DNA of 64,000 nucleotides from Rallus limicola (taxonomy: Eukaryota; Chordata; Aves; Gruiformes; Rallidae), in NCBI GenBank assembly GCA_022605955.1, contig JAKCOZ010000007.1, positions 31,164,991 through 31,228,990 on the forward strand. Reading direction: 5' to 3'. This document shows positions 49,490-61,412 of the stretch, piece after piece. A model generated the notes under the pieces. That model saw only the letters and a list, made by a program, of their open reading frames with translations, had not been told where the DNA came from and did not search any database. Each line of letters begins with the position of its first letter. Within the stretch, counting starts at the first letter, position 1. The position numbers were made by a program, and so were the translations under genes.

Positions 49490-52242
49490 TAATTTTAATA
49501 AATGTTAAATCTGCCCTGTAAACAAGTAGCAAGACTAAGTAAAGACTACTCAAAGATGATGACCACATTCACAATCACCTACCCAAACCTTTAAGCAGCT
49601 GGGCCAAACACAAAACCTACGGTAGTCTTTCTACTGACTTCAAATGACTGTGATGCTGCCTGCCTCACTCAGAGCACAGTTTCTTCATCCTTGTTCCCAT
49701 TAAAATTATTTTATAGGCAACATAGTCAGTGATAACTATCGTTACCCTGTTTAGTCTCAGCCTAGTTTTTCACCTCTCACCTAAACTTCTGAAAGCCTTT
49801 TTGGGGAGCCTATCTCATTATCATAGTTTACAAGTGCTTACCCTGTATTTCCACTGAACAAGACTTTCACGGTCCTGTGCCCTTTAGGAGGCATAATCAT
49901 TATAATGCAATAGTGTGAAAATCTGTCTTCATACACCCATTTCAAGCTTGGTGCTTTTTTTTCTGTTCTTTCCTCTTGTGAAATACCACAATATTTTTCA
50001 ATTAGAGTAGGTTCTTGTTGTAAATGCTATCAAAGCGCTGTTATCATAAAACATCTGTCCTAAATGTAAGAACATCTGTTTCCCAAACTCCTTCCTGATC
50101 CCTTGATGACTCATTTCTTTCATAGCTTTTCTTTGTAAGGGAAGTCATGGGGGTTTTTTTGAAGTACTCCACTTTTACATTTTTTTCTCTTCATTGAACA
50201 TGCTAAGCTACTGCTTCACAATATTAAGTTGTGCCATTCTGTTATTTTCTTGTCATTCTTTCTGAGTATAATACTTTTCCACATATTATCATTATTTCAC
50301 TTTCTCTTATAAGAAAAAACTCTTCCTATGCTGTTTTTTAATACCGCAGAAGCAGCGAGGCAAAGAATCCTGGATTTCATCCTCCATGAAATGCTGACAC
50401 TGAGGTTATGAAAACAGTTGAAGGACCACTGGCACCAGGTACCACTCAAGTTCATTAGAAGGCAGCCATTTAACTCCTGTAATCTCTTTTGCAGTTTTTT
50501 ATTTCACATAAATATTGCTGAAGGCAAGCATATCAGTTCAAGGCCTTCTAATTTACTTCCTCAATTTTGCAGTCCATCCCTATGCAGCAGAGCAGAACCT
50601 CATCAATTTATTTTGCCAAAATAAAAGGAAATTAAAGCCTCAGCAAGGTTGCAGCTCAGCTCTCTGAAAACATGGAGCTGACTCTATATCACACTCACTG
50701 AGACACCGGAGCTCACTTTAACTGACAACTTACATAAGCATATAGCACAACTCTTTATTGCACTATTTCTCCATTCACCTCCTGTGCAAGCATGTAAGTG
50801 CTGCATTGTCAGAAAGGTTCTTAACAGTATTTCCTTCTTATTTAACTAGAGCTACAACTTCTTTGATCACGTCTTTTAATTCCGAATTACCTTGAGCAGC
50901 GCCTCGCAGGCGGTGTGGACACACCTTGGGTCAATTACTGCTTCACAGCTGTATCATGTCTTGAAGCACATAAAGTTTCCTGCAACGTCTCCCTTTCAAT
51001 TACCACTAGAGGCAAAGCCAGCTGAGCTGGTGAGATCAGATGCCTACACGCACCATGTGCTTCTCACTGAGCTTTCAGCAGCCTTACAAAGTGCCATTCA
51101 CCCACCTGCCTAGTCCATTGAACAAGGGAGATGTGTTGAACCAGATTCTTTCCGGACATAAATCAGCACCGCTTTAGGGATCCGTGATGTCTCACTAAGG
51201 AAGGCAAGGATCAGCAAGCAGGTAAAAAATACCTTACCTGTACAAGTAGCCTTCAAATATTCGTGAGGGCTCCTGATATGGGATTATATTTCAATTGAGT
51301 AAACCCTGGAACTTGCCCTGAGTCCCTGTAATTTGCCAGGATCTTCACAGAGATCAGGGAAAGAGCCAGACTCTAGGTCTTTTAATATTAAGAATCATTA
51401 TTGAATTAAAGGTTAAAGGAAACTGAAAACACCTTGTCCTGTGTGGCTTCTGAAATATTACCAATGTTATTCACAATTTACTTGGAGCTTTGAGGAATCT
51501 AAGATCAGGTTAGACATCCAATTCCCTGATTCTGAGTTCAGTGCTCTCTATTAAAATAGATCGGAGAAACGACGCCGGGTTCCAAAACAACATTTGCATA
51601 GCATGAATCAGTAGCAGCAGTATTATAACCAAACAAGCTGGGGAAAAAGTGGTTAAATGAGCTTTAGGGTCTTTTTTAGTTTCATCCTGAAGTATTTTTA
51701 TGTGACTACATTTTCCCTGTGCTTCCAGAGAGCAACACCTGTGTTTAGACTATGAGCATCTGTTTCTCTCCACTGGCCCTGACATGAGCTTAGATATTTA
51801 GTCCTGTCAGACAAACCAGAAACCTCAGCCAGCAGCCCACTCTTCCTAGATGCATCTTCAGCTTCTCAGCACCAAGGTTTCCAACACTGAAAGCACCTGT
51901 CTTGGCAGCGCTGAGCATCTTGCCTTGCTTCTTAAGCCTGAATTATTTCTACATCTACAGATTAGTCACTCCCTTCCCAGTCATGCATCCAGCACTCAAT
52001 ATAGTAGGTTTTCTCACATTATGCTTAGGACATTAAACATCCCAGACTAACTGTAAAAAGAGATGGGGTACAGCCTTGGTAGCCTTTGGGTACCAGTACC
52101 GGTATGGATCAATCACAAAACACAGAATGGGAAAAATCAGAGTTCACTTCCTTGTGCTGCCTGAGGGAATCTGAGCTCTTACATCCCAGGATGGCTCCCA
52201 CATGCTACATTTATTCTCAGTTCCTGAAGTTGTGCCATTTTT
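49490..52242. other. Non-coding unique sequence
   Basis: No gene recognised. A possible MIR-type relic lies at 51510-51552. A small GC-rich patch at 50880-51120 holds a 73-codon frame without recognisable features. Confidence 0.5.
51510..51552 (-). mobile_element. Possible MIR-like SINE relic, minus strand
   Basis: 'catccaattccctgattctg' then 'agttcagtgctctctatt' resembles the reverse complement of the MIR head, where 'gactcc(c/t)agttcagtgctctttcca' is typical. It is short and diverged, so the call is weak. Confidence 0.3.
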
Positions 52243-52299
52243 CTTGGTATAATAAACCAAGTATAGCTTGGTATAATAAACCAAGTATAACTTGGTATA
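52243..52299. repeat. Palindromic 24-bp minisatellite, about 2.4 copies
   Basis: The unit at 52243-52266 (CTTGGTATAATAAACCAAG plus TATAG) is repeated at 52267-52290 with one base changed, followed by a partial copy. Each unit is itself an inverted repeat: CTTGGT and ACCAAG arms around a 7-nt AT loop. Adjacent copies can therefore fold singly or pair with each other. Confidence 0.9.
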
Positions 52300-52930
52300 A
52301 ATGAGATGAGAGAGTAAAGGAAGCTAGAAAAAAACTTTACAGCACCCAAAATAGGTTTCCTACTGTGGTGTCAGTCTGTGAAGTAATGAATACCTGACAA
52401 AGTCTTTGGGGCAAGAGCTGAGACCAGGAAGGGCTTCAGTCACTCCTACACTCTTTCATACACAGCAGAGTAAACGCTGTTGAAAAAATCAGTTCCAATG
52501 ACTCTAAGACCGGCCAATTCAGCCTTTCATTTATTCCGGTGCTGAAAGTCACATCACTTGAAACACTCAAGTTACTCAACATTTGTTGTGATTTTAAGTG
52601 AACACTGTAGATGCAAAAAGAATATACAATGAAGCAGGCAGCTCCCTGAAGACATACATACAATACAAATACATATTTTCAAAACAAGCATGTGAAGTGA
52701 GGCTTCTAAATTCACATTTCAGCACCAGAAAAAGACTTGCAACTAAACAAATAGTAGCAGTATTAAACACCAGCCAAGCAAGCTGGCAGCAAAGTCTTAC
52801 AGCCTTTTTTTTTTGTTTTGTTTTTAAATAAGTTGGAAGCAGCAGCACTGAGTTACTGACAGGCTGACTCCTGTTCTCACCTCTGCCATCTGAGTGGTTC
52901 CAAAGAATGTTTATCAATATGGTGATAGAT

Positions 52931-52968
52931 GCTTTATATACATATATAAATATATATATATATAAAGC
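52931..52968. repeat. AT-rich palindrome / (TA)n
   Basis: GCTTTATATA (52931-52940) and TATATAAAGC (52959-52968) are exact reverse complements flanking an almost pure TA stretch. The full 38 bp could extrude as a cruciform. Such sites are often unstable and may mark breakpoints. Confidence 0.85.
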
Positions 52969-53004
52969 CTTAGTTACATTCTTGATTAGAAGCTTAGAAA
53001 TATT

Positions 53005-53402
53005 AACATTGGAAAAGACCCTTAAAGATATAGAGTCCAACCATTAACCTAGCACTGCCAAGTCTGCCAGTAAACCATGTCCCTGAGTGCCACATCGACA
53101 TGTCTGTTAAATCCCTACAGGGATGGTGACTCAACCACTTCCCTGGGCAGCCTGTTCCAGTGTTTGACAACCCTTTCAGTGAAGAAATTTTTCCTAATAC
53201 CCAAAACCTCCCCTGGCACAACTTGAGACCGTTTCCTCTTGTCCTGTTGATTGTTACTTGGGAGAAGAGACAAACTCACACCGGGCTACAACATCCTTTC
53301 AGGTAGTTGTAGGCAGTGACAGGGTCTCCCCTCAGCCTCCTCTTCTCCAGGCTAAACAACCCCAGTTTCCCTCAGCCACTCCTCATCAGACTCGTGCTTT
53401 TT
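53005..53402 (-). mobile_element. CR1 LINE fragment, minus strand, tail lost
   Basis: The plus strand shows the CR1 complement: 'ggaaaagacccttaaagat', 'gagtccaaccatt', 'actcaaccacttccctgggcagcctgttcc', 'gtgaagaaatttttcctaat', 'cctcttgtcctgt', and 'tctcccctcagcctcctcttctccaggc'. The terminal octamers are missing. ORF2 is frameshifted. About 400 bp remain. Confidence 0.92.
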
Positions 53403-53774
53403 AGGTATGTATGTTGGCATTGCACATCCTAACATTAATTACACATCTGCAGAAACAACTCTTGACCCTACTGGATTCTAAATATGGATTTGCCAACTAG
53501 CAGTATGTAAAGAATGCAGTGGTTTGTTAAGCACATAATGACACTCAGGAAACAAAGCTCTGTGGTGTCACAGGAAAAAAGACCTGGCTTCACTGGCATT
53601 TTTGGCACCCCCAATTCCACCATGAAACTTCAGTTCTTGAGTAAAAATTAAGTTTTGAGAGGAAGCTAAAACAGCCATTCTTACCATACTATGAGAATAG
53701 TATAATGTGATTTAAATGACTGTTTTCAGTATATACACAGTACAAGAGCTGTCCTGAATAAACACACACACATT

Positions 53775-53794
53775 ACACACACACACACACACAC
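53775..53794 (+). repeat. (AC)10 microsatellite
   Basis: A pure AC run of 20 bases, preceded at 53762-53771 by a separate (AC)5 with a 3-base interruption. Confidence 0.95.
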
Positions 53795-53882
53795 CCTTAC
53801 ACTCATACTAAAAATCTGAGACAGCTGAGTAGCCCTACAGAGAACAAAATAGGTGAAGGAGGCTCTTTTCTTGTGCCAGAAA

Positions 53883-53935
53883 GGTTAGAGCAGATGATCC
53901 TTAAGGACCCTTCCAACCTGGTGTTCTACAATTCA
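53883..53935 (+). mobile_element. CR1 LINE 3' UTR scrap
   Basis: 'ggttagagcagatgatcctta', 'aggacccttccaacctgg' and 'ttctacaattcagc' match the last about 50 bp of CR1 with a single degraded octamer. It is in the opposite orientation to the CR1 500 bp to its left. Confidence 0.75.
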
Positions 53936-54308
53936 GCAGAAAAGAAATCAACCTTGCCACCTCACCCAGTCCATCATGGTCTCCATGATGGAGCCTACTG
54001 CAGCTCCTGAGCCAGTTTGGTCATATGCCAAGTCTCAGTAGTGTCTTTGGAAACACAACACAGAGCAGAGCTGCACTGGCAGAGTGAGCCTGGAAAGAGA
54101 GCCATGGGAAGCATCTTCAACTCAGTCCAGCAAAGAAAAGAGATGCTCTGGGGACTTACAAGACAGTTTCAGTCTTTGTGTTGATAATTTTCCTATAATG
54201 TGCCATGGGTGCTGTTGTTTGTATCCCTTGACCTTTCACTGAGGTCTTTTATTTCAGGACAGCCCTCTGACATTGGTGATGAGGCTAGACTTCTTTTCTG
54301 GAGTTTCT

Positions 54309-54436
54309 GGTTTTGGCTTTTGCTGGTTGGTTTTGGTTTTGGGTTGGGTTGGTTTGGTTTAGGGTTGGTTTGGTTTTTTTTACTTTTGGCTTTGGTTTTG
54401 ATTTTGGTTTTTTGTTGTTTTTTGTTTGTTTTGTTA
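54309..54436 (+). repeat. GT-rich strand-biased tract
   Basis: About 128 bp composed almost only of G and T on the plus strand, in units like GGTTTT, GGGTT and TTTGG. It includes a densest part with GGG runs (about 54325-54369). Several G-runs separated by 2-4 T could form two-tetrad quadruplexes. It contains one TTTAGGG but no array of telomeric repeats. The open frame through it (54200-54523) is a composition artefact that encodes a Phe/Leu/Trp/Gly-rich peptide. Confidence 0.85.
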
Positions 54437-56762
54437 ACCCAAAGCAGAACAAATAGTATGATTTTGAGCCAGGGCTTTTGCCATGGTGGTGCTACTTTCC
54501 AGAAGAAGAGACCTCTTGGATGATGTTATCTTCTCCCTAAATGTCATCATCAACACTTTTCCAGAAACCCTTAATTGTGTCAAATAGATGATCTGATTCC
54601 TGAGTCCCATCCGCTCTGCAGTGACCTTGATCTTCTGAAGGTTTGACTCAAATGTTCAAAATGCTCTTTGCAGTTCAGAGGGCTGAAAGATTGGCCTTGT
54701 TTAGTATGTAATTAGGGAGAGGTCTCCACTGCAGGAAAACACTCTACACTTAAATCATTTCAGGGCTGTAACTATTTCTAAGGTGCAGTTTTTTGCTGCC
54801 ATATTGTATACCAAGATGGGTTAATGGGTGGACCCAGCTTCCAAAGAGTCTAATGGTAAATCTCTTAAGAACCAAATTAAGATGTTTGTTGCTACCTTTA
54901 TAAATCTTCTAATCTCTTTGGGTACACAAAGTAGTAAATATACCCTGGGAACCACTTTTCCAGTGAAGAGGCAGGATAGAGAAAGACTTGAGGATTACAG
55001 CTGGTCAACAGTGGGCAGCTAAGTCAACACATTTTTTTTTCAACAGAAAACTGAGTCACATGAACATTTTTCTTTGAAAATATCTATCTCCCATGGAGAA
55101 TTTCATGTTATCCATAATAAAGCAATAATATTTTTTGAGCTAAAAAGGTTCTGGTTTAGATTCTTCCTCTTTTGGCTATGTGAAAAGGTAATTTTTTCTG
55201 CAATTAAAAGGGAAAATAGGAAGATTTTCCAGTCAGCAGTAGAAAAGATGACAGTTTCAGGAGAATCCTTACAACTGAGCAAAAACACAGAAACAGACTA
55301 GGACAGTGGCACCTCTTGGGAGCAGAAGGAGTAGTACCCCTTGGAGGTAGCACTGCTCTTTAAGGTGGTTTAAACCTTATTATAAGGACTGGACAGCCAC
55401 AAAGTGCTGGAAGGTCTGTGGTACTTACAAAACACACAAATTTGCCCTTTGATGGGATCTGGGTTTGTTATTAAATGTTGAATATGAGCTGTTCCTTTCC
55501 ATTTTTACACTGTGAACTGCAAGGCTGTGCCCTTCTTGCCCCCCCAGATATGGACCACAGAGAGGCACAGGTAATCTGGTTGTCCGGAGATGGTATATAG
55601 GTTACACAGCCTCTTTGCATCTAGGCTTTCAAAATTCCTGGACAGGTTTCTACCCCTCCTCCCCATCACTCCTTTGTGCAGCAAGGGATTTCCTGGCTGA
55701 GGAACTAAAACCATTTTGATTTATTAATTCAAATTACAGCAAATCTTGCCCATAATTTGCAAGGTTTGGGTACTGAAACAAACAATATTTTTAATGAATC
55801 CCCAAAGTTCCTCCAGTACCTCCTAGCTGCACAAAAATAACTATTTGACAAACCCCTCATGGATCAGAAATAGAATAATCTGCCAGATCATATGCTGCAC
55901 CAGGAAGAACAGTCAAAATAGCTGACAACCCAGCTTGCAGTGTGAATAGCTGCAAGCAAAAATACTCATACAATGCAGACATTGAAAAAGCTTGCACATA
56001 ACCAGGCTGACTGATAAATTATTTCCAAGCCAAAAATAAGTAAAAGTTGATATGTCCAAACACTAGCCAGTCAGTTCCAGCCATCACAGGAGCTCTTCTT
56101 GTTCATTGTCTTGGGCTCCCTTTGACAGAAGATTGATATGTGTTACAGGAGGTATTGCAGCGATTTCCCTATCAAGTAACATGTGTAGAGAAAAATGCCT
56201 GTAGACTGTGGTGGCAAAGGCTCAGTCTGACAAGGACCTCTGGGGCAGTCAGCATGTTATCTTTGTCTTCTGGCCAAGTTTTTGTGGAACAGCAGTTCAC
56301 TTCTCCCTGTAGTTTCTGTCTGCAGCCGTGTATGAGCACCGGTAGTGAGCTGGCTTTAGAGAAAACACGATATGCATGAAAAGGGCTGTCTGCTATATTT
56401 AGCAATATGTTTCAATAACAGCTTATGTTTTCAGCTTCTTAACACCTATTCTGTTTAAGCTTCAGAAAAGAAAAATATAGAAATTTATATATGCCAAAAT
56501 CTTAGGAGGCAGCACTGTCACTTTTTTGAAAACTCTGAAAACAGAATGAAAATTTCTTAGCTTTTCCTTGACTCATTGTCAAGCAGTACCAGGTACCAAA
56601 ACTTTAGGAACATTCTTGTGCAAAGCAAATATTTCGGGCTCATCGTGGTTGCGTAACATAGCATCCTCTTTTGACTTGGCACTGAAATAAAGGTTCTGTT
56701 GTCATTTGAATACGTGGAGTAACATCTGTAAAAGTCAAATAAACTTGTAGGATATGCACAAA

Positions 56763-56795
56763 TATCTAATTCTCTGGCTGAGAGAGAATTAGATA
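56763..56795. other. Perfect 13-bp hairpin, 7-nt loop
   Basis: TATCTAATTCTCT (56763-56775) is the exact reverse complement of AGAGAATTAGATA (56783-56795). The 7-nt loop is GGCTGAG. The stem ends sharply on both sides (A-A and G-G oppositions). It is the longest uninterrupted short-loop inverted repeat that I found in the window. I know no family it belongs to. Confidence 0.8.
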
Positions 56796-59401
56796 ACTGC
56801 AAAATCCTGATTGTTATTTTTACCCAGCAGGATTAGGCTAAGCTAGACAACATCCACTACCACAGAGAGATTTCTTGTCAGTGCTGTAACTATAACCATA
56901 ATAGGAACAACACTGCCTAATAAATTGCATCCAATAAAACCCACTGGTAATAAGAGTGTTATTACAATAGTATCAGAGTCAAGGCAAGATCTGACACATA
57001 TGCCTAACTCTCTTTTATCTCACATGAAACAGAAGTTCAGAATAACAGCATATAGCTCCTCTGACACAGCTTAACACATAATTGGTAGAGATTCTCTGGG
57101 TCCCCATGTCTTAACATCACAATTGTATTATCCTGGTATGCCACAGAGCTCACCAGTGGTGGTGTTTGCAGTTATCACCCTTGAGTCTTCGCCAGAACAC
57201 AGGGAAGGAGCTATGAGATGATCTGGCTCTCTTAGGTTGTTATTTCTTTCTGCACATTTTTCTCATGAATAGGAGTTTAGACAACAGAAGTTCTTTGCCT
57301 TTCTGGCTACTTCTGACCTTCAATCGTATTCATTAACTGGGCGTGATCTTTGTTAGACCACCTGCCTATCAGCAAAAGCAATACTGTGTGAACACTGATA
57401 CTTGGCAGTGAAAATGCTGATGTATTGAGCATATTCAAGAATAGAGTAAATATATGGACCAAAGTAGGAGCATATAAATTATATTTGTCCCTCCCCCCTA
57501 CCCTGCTGCTTCTCATGTTGTTTCTGTTGAACAGAAACATAGAAATTATCCCCAAGAATACCATAAAATGGTGCCCCCTGCATCACCATGATGCAATCTT
57601 AAGAGGGGATGCCATGGCTTTAGTCCTCATCTTTCCCTTCCATGCAATGGAGGTGAGTCAGTGCTCCTCACACCTCTTCCAGATCATACCCAGCCCTGAG
57701 TGAATCATACAGATCCAATCCTGAATTTCTTGTTGAAGGAATTATTCCAGGAGGGTGAATATTTCTGTTGTTTGTTAAATTAAATATATCAAGTATATTT
57801 TTAGATAACAAATATAAATAAACAATACACATGTAGGTCTGTGTTCAGGACACTTTGTGAGATTAAAGATCATTTATATTACACTCAGAAACCAAAGAAC
57901 TCTAGAGCAGCTACACTAGATTCAAAAAAGGATTTTTTGGGTGTATTAATGCAGCATTTTAACCTTCCTCCACTAACAAATCAGTGGTTCTTCAGCTGGA
58001 AAAATAATCCATTTCTAAATGAGATCCCCTAGCTGCAAATCTATGGTGGGAGAAAGAGTTCAAATAAATCCATAGTATAAGCTGTTTTGCTTCAAACACA
58101 GTTTCTTGAATCAATCATTTTATAGCTAAATAATTTGTCCGAAAAACATTACTTGTGGGGGCATTTTTGTTTTACTGTGTAATATGTCAACAATCAGTTC
58201 CATATGGTCTCCATATACTCTATGATTTAAAGTTTCTGGAGTTTACTCCCATTTTACTTCCCTGCACACATACAAAAACATACCATAACATGCATATTTC
58301 TCTATCCAATTAAATAATGTGTGCAATTACTTTCTGCTAAGTATTATTGTGTCTCACACGGATGCAAAATATAGATACTGAACAATTTTTCCACAGTTAA
58401 TTTAAATGTATAATATAGTAAATGGGAAAAATTTCTATGCATGTATAGACCCCTTATACTTGCAGATAAATTAAACTATCTCATCTGCTATAGGACAGAT
58501 AAAGTAGAGAGGGAAGGCAGGTTTAACCTGCAAGGTTCCATCTGCAATCATGCCTCTTTGTATAATGCAGGGAGGTACTTTTAAAGACACCACCCAGAGA
58601 GAAGCTCTTTGCAAGAATCTTTCAAAGCTGCTCTGTCCATATGTGTCTGGATAAACTCTCAAATGGACAGAAAGCAGCCTATAGTGTAGAGAGAGGTTAA
58701 AGAGGAACCTGAGGCTTTGTACTACCATTGCCATTAGTTTAAAAAAAGGTGATCTCTCCCAGTAGGGAGATTTTGACACTTCCAGAGGTCTGTTCATCTC
58801 ACCCTAAAACTGTTCTAAGTGAGGCTTACTACTGAAAAAGGGATCATTTCCACCTCTCATGCCCAAAGGAACCTTTTGGGGGGTTTTGCTTACAGGATGG
58901 TTTGACACAAACTAGATGCCTAATCTTTCAGCTGCCTCTCTTAAAGGAGATACTAAGGAGCCCATCTTCTGTCTCACTATCAAATAAAAATCAGTGCTGG
59001 ATCTGACTGAGGTAAGACCCATGACCCATGATGATGTCAAACAAGGTATGACTGCTGATGCAGCAGTGTCTTCTCCAGGGTGCCTCCCAACATCACAAAT
59101 GTTTTTTTCTTTATTTCTTTTCAAGCTGACTGCTTCCTTGTTAAAAAAAAAAAGTCTTTGTAATTGCCCAGCTACTGTTTAACCCATCTGATGTTCATCT
59201 TTTTTAAAGTTAACATATCTGGGCAACCACCCTTCCAGATTTGTGGGATTTGATCTACCCACACACTGTGTACACTCCCAGGCTTAATAAGCACTGTTAT
59301 CCAGGACATTTGTCAAGGCCAGGAGATGTGAGCCCCCTCTCAGTTACCCTCTCTAGTGATCTTTCCGACATTCCCTTCCCCATCTCCAGTAAGCTTCTTT
59401 A

Positions 59402-59485
59402 ATTAAGAACTTAAGACACATCCCATTGTGTCAGACCAATGGGCCATATAGCTGAGTGGCAATAGGAAATGCTGCTTCAAAGTGC
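59402..59485 (+). repeat. Ancient amniote interspersed repeat relic
   Basis: 'aagaacttaagac', 'cccattgtgtcagaccaatggg' and 'ccatatagctgagtgg', then 'aggaaatgcttc' follow an old reptile/bird repeat whose start reads 'aagaacataagaa...ctgggtcagaccaatggtccatctagcc...'. It is well ordered though diverged. It may continue to about 59590. Confidence 0.5.
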
Positions 59486-61031
59486 ACTAATAGTCAGATG
59501 TTCCCAATCTCAGAGGTTTAGGCAATCTTTTCTCAATCTTTTCCAATTTCTTAACAACAGTTTTAGGTTGCAGGTAAGAGACTTAAAAGTGGCTTTCAAG
59601 CAATGTTGCAGAGCGCCTATGCAAGTTGCTCAGATATACCATCCTCTAAATATAAGAATCAAGTAATTTTTCTTCATATCATGCTTGTGACAGGTGAATA
59701 AACACATTAAAATATTTAGAGAGATAAACATATTCCAATGCATTAATTTATTGAACATAATACAACTGAGATATTTAAGTCTGTGACACAAACTGTGCTG
59801 TCTGTGAACATGCTGAGGAAGTGAAGAACTGGTGCTGAATCAATGTAAGTGGTACTGAATCAGCCTTGGAGGAGTCTAGCAAATTGCATCATTCTTTATG
59901 ATCAAAGAAAGTGAGGGAAGCTAATGAGCAGCCAGTACCACCATCATCCCACACACATAAACCATCTTGCCACACACCACAGAGCACTACAGAGCTCAGA
60001 CAGATACTAATCCATGGGAAACAAGAAGATTTTGCTCACCACAGGCATCACTGTGATTAGTGGTAGCATCAGAAGAATCTGTGCCAGCGGATGAACCCCT
60101 GGTCTATACTCTTTCCTAAGTAGATTTCTTAAATGCCAGTTAAATAAATAAACCACTGTTCGGGGTTAGCCATATGAGCAAGGGGAAATACTTAAAATAT
60201 TATGTATGGCAGCTTCATTCCTGGGATTGCATTTAAATGCACCCTGACTTTGCTGACCTCTTTTCTTGTCACCTACATTCAGCCCATTGCCAACCAGAGA
60301 TTTTCTACCCTACAGATTTCCCATCCCCAGGTTCTGAGCAGGCTCCAGCAGCTCAATGCCATTGCTTTAACTCTGCCACTTTTTGTTCAAAATGTCTGTT
60401 GTGGCAGCGATGCAATAGTAAGATTAGGAAAAGGATCTCCCTTCCAAAGCAAGGCATCATTTTAGGTATCATCATGCCCCACTTGCTCCTGCTGCCATGA
60501 GTAGGTCTTCTGCCCACAGAAAAGGCTGTGGGGCCACGGCTATGGCATGGTGGGAACTGGGGAAAGGTAGGAACTTTCCTGGGTGTTGGAAGGAGTAACA
60601 GAAGAAAGTAAGAGGAGAAGTAAGTGGCTGTAACGAGATGCAGAGAGAGACCATGAGATGTGGTGAGCAAGCCAGGAGGCAATTAGGAGAGCTTGAAACA
60701 ATGCTCAAGCTGAACAGCTCCTCAAGTTGTCCATGCAGAAGCTGGTGGAAACTTGCTAATGGAGGTGTGAGGATCCATAGAGGCACAGAAAGCAGGGATA
60801 CAGATAAAATAGCAACCTAGGACTTAGTTTTACAAAAATAATAGCCAAACCCTTCTATTTTCAAAGGAGTAAGCAATATTATGATTCTATTGTTCCTTAT
60901 CCCCTTAGCTGGTTCCCAGAAAAATCCATTCTTCTCATTTCTAGCATGTTCATTTGCACTTTTATTCCAATCATCAAGGTAAATGGAGAGCTACATGTGG
61001 CTGGGTTCTACTTTATCTGATGCCAGGGATT
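59486..61031. other. Non-coding unique sequence
   Basis: No gene recognised. At 60202-60820 frames overlap on both strands in GC-balanced sequence, including a 109-codon minus frame (60353-60682). None has a recognisable motif. Confidence 0.45.
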
Positions 61032-61412
61032 ATAGAATCATAGAGTCATAGAATGCTTTGGGTTGGAAGGGACCTCAAAGATCATCTAGTTCCAATCCCG
61101 CTGCTGTGGGCGGGGACACCCTCACTAGACCTGGTTGCCAAAAACCCCATCTAACCTGGCCTTAAATGCCTCCAGGGATGGGGCTTCCACAACCTCTCTG
61201 GGCAGCCTGTGCCAGAGCCTCACTACCCTCATAGTAAAGAATTTCTTCCTAACATCTAACCTAAATCTACCCTCTTTCACCTTAAAGCCATCACCCCTTG
61301 TCCTATCACTGCACACCCTGGTGAACACTCCCTCTCCCACTTTCCTGTAGGACCACTTTAAGTACTGATATGCCTCAAATAGGTTACCCCAGAGCCTTCT
61401 CTTCTCCAGATG
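61032..61412 (-). mobile_element. CR1 LINE 3' fragment, minus strand
   Basis: The plus strand begins with three inverted octamers (atagaatcatagagtcatagaatg). The 'ttgggttggaagggacctcaaagatcatct' complement of the 3' UTR follows, then ORF2 C-terminal sequence. On the minus strand a 71-codon frame (61125-61340) is intact and has the family blocks DRTRGDGF, RFRLDVRKKFFT, RLPREVVEAPSLEAF and RLDGVFGN. It is 5'-truncated near 61412. Confidence 0.96.
61125..61340 (-). pseudogene. CR1 ORF2 C-terminal remnant, still open
   Basis: Seventy-one codons of the extreme C-terminus of CR1 ORF2 remain in frame to the natural stop. It lacks the endonuclease and reverse-transcriptase catalytic domains, so it is non-functional for retrotransposition. 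It is much better preserved than the remnants at 39.9 and 18.9 kb. Confidence 0.85.

Larger units (their letters stand above)
53936..59401. other. Non-coding unique sequence
   Basis: Besides the GT tract and the hairpin at 56763-56795, no gene or repeat recognised. Frames of 60-108 codons are scattered on both strands without family features. Confidence 0.5.

Noticed and set aside
51001..51015. A second CTCF-like match (ccactagaggcaaag)
   Set aside because: It departs from the core at two adjacent conserved positions (GGC), so it is much weaker than the site at 35118.
52594..53040. A 148-codon minus frame, the longest in the window
   Set aside because: It crosses the AT palindrome and runs into the CR1 at 53005. 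The product is dominated by Ile/Tyr/Lys from AT repeats and has no domain or splice context.
54200..54523. A 107-codon plus frame encoding a strongly hydrophobic, membrane-like peptide
   Set aside because: The peptide is the direct translation of the GT-rich tract (Phe, Leu, Trp, Gly, Val only). It is a composition artefact.
45137..55420. A shared 17-mer (gtgctggaaggtctgtg) at 45137 and 55404
   Set aside because: No extension of the match on either side. A single 17-base coincidence is not enough to call a repeat.
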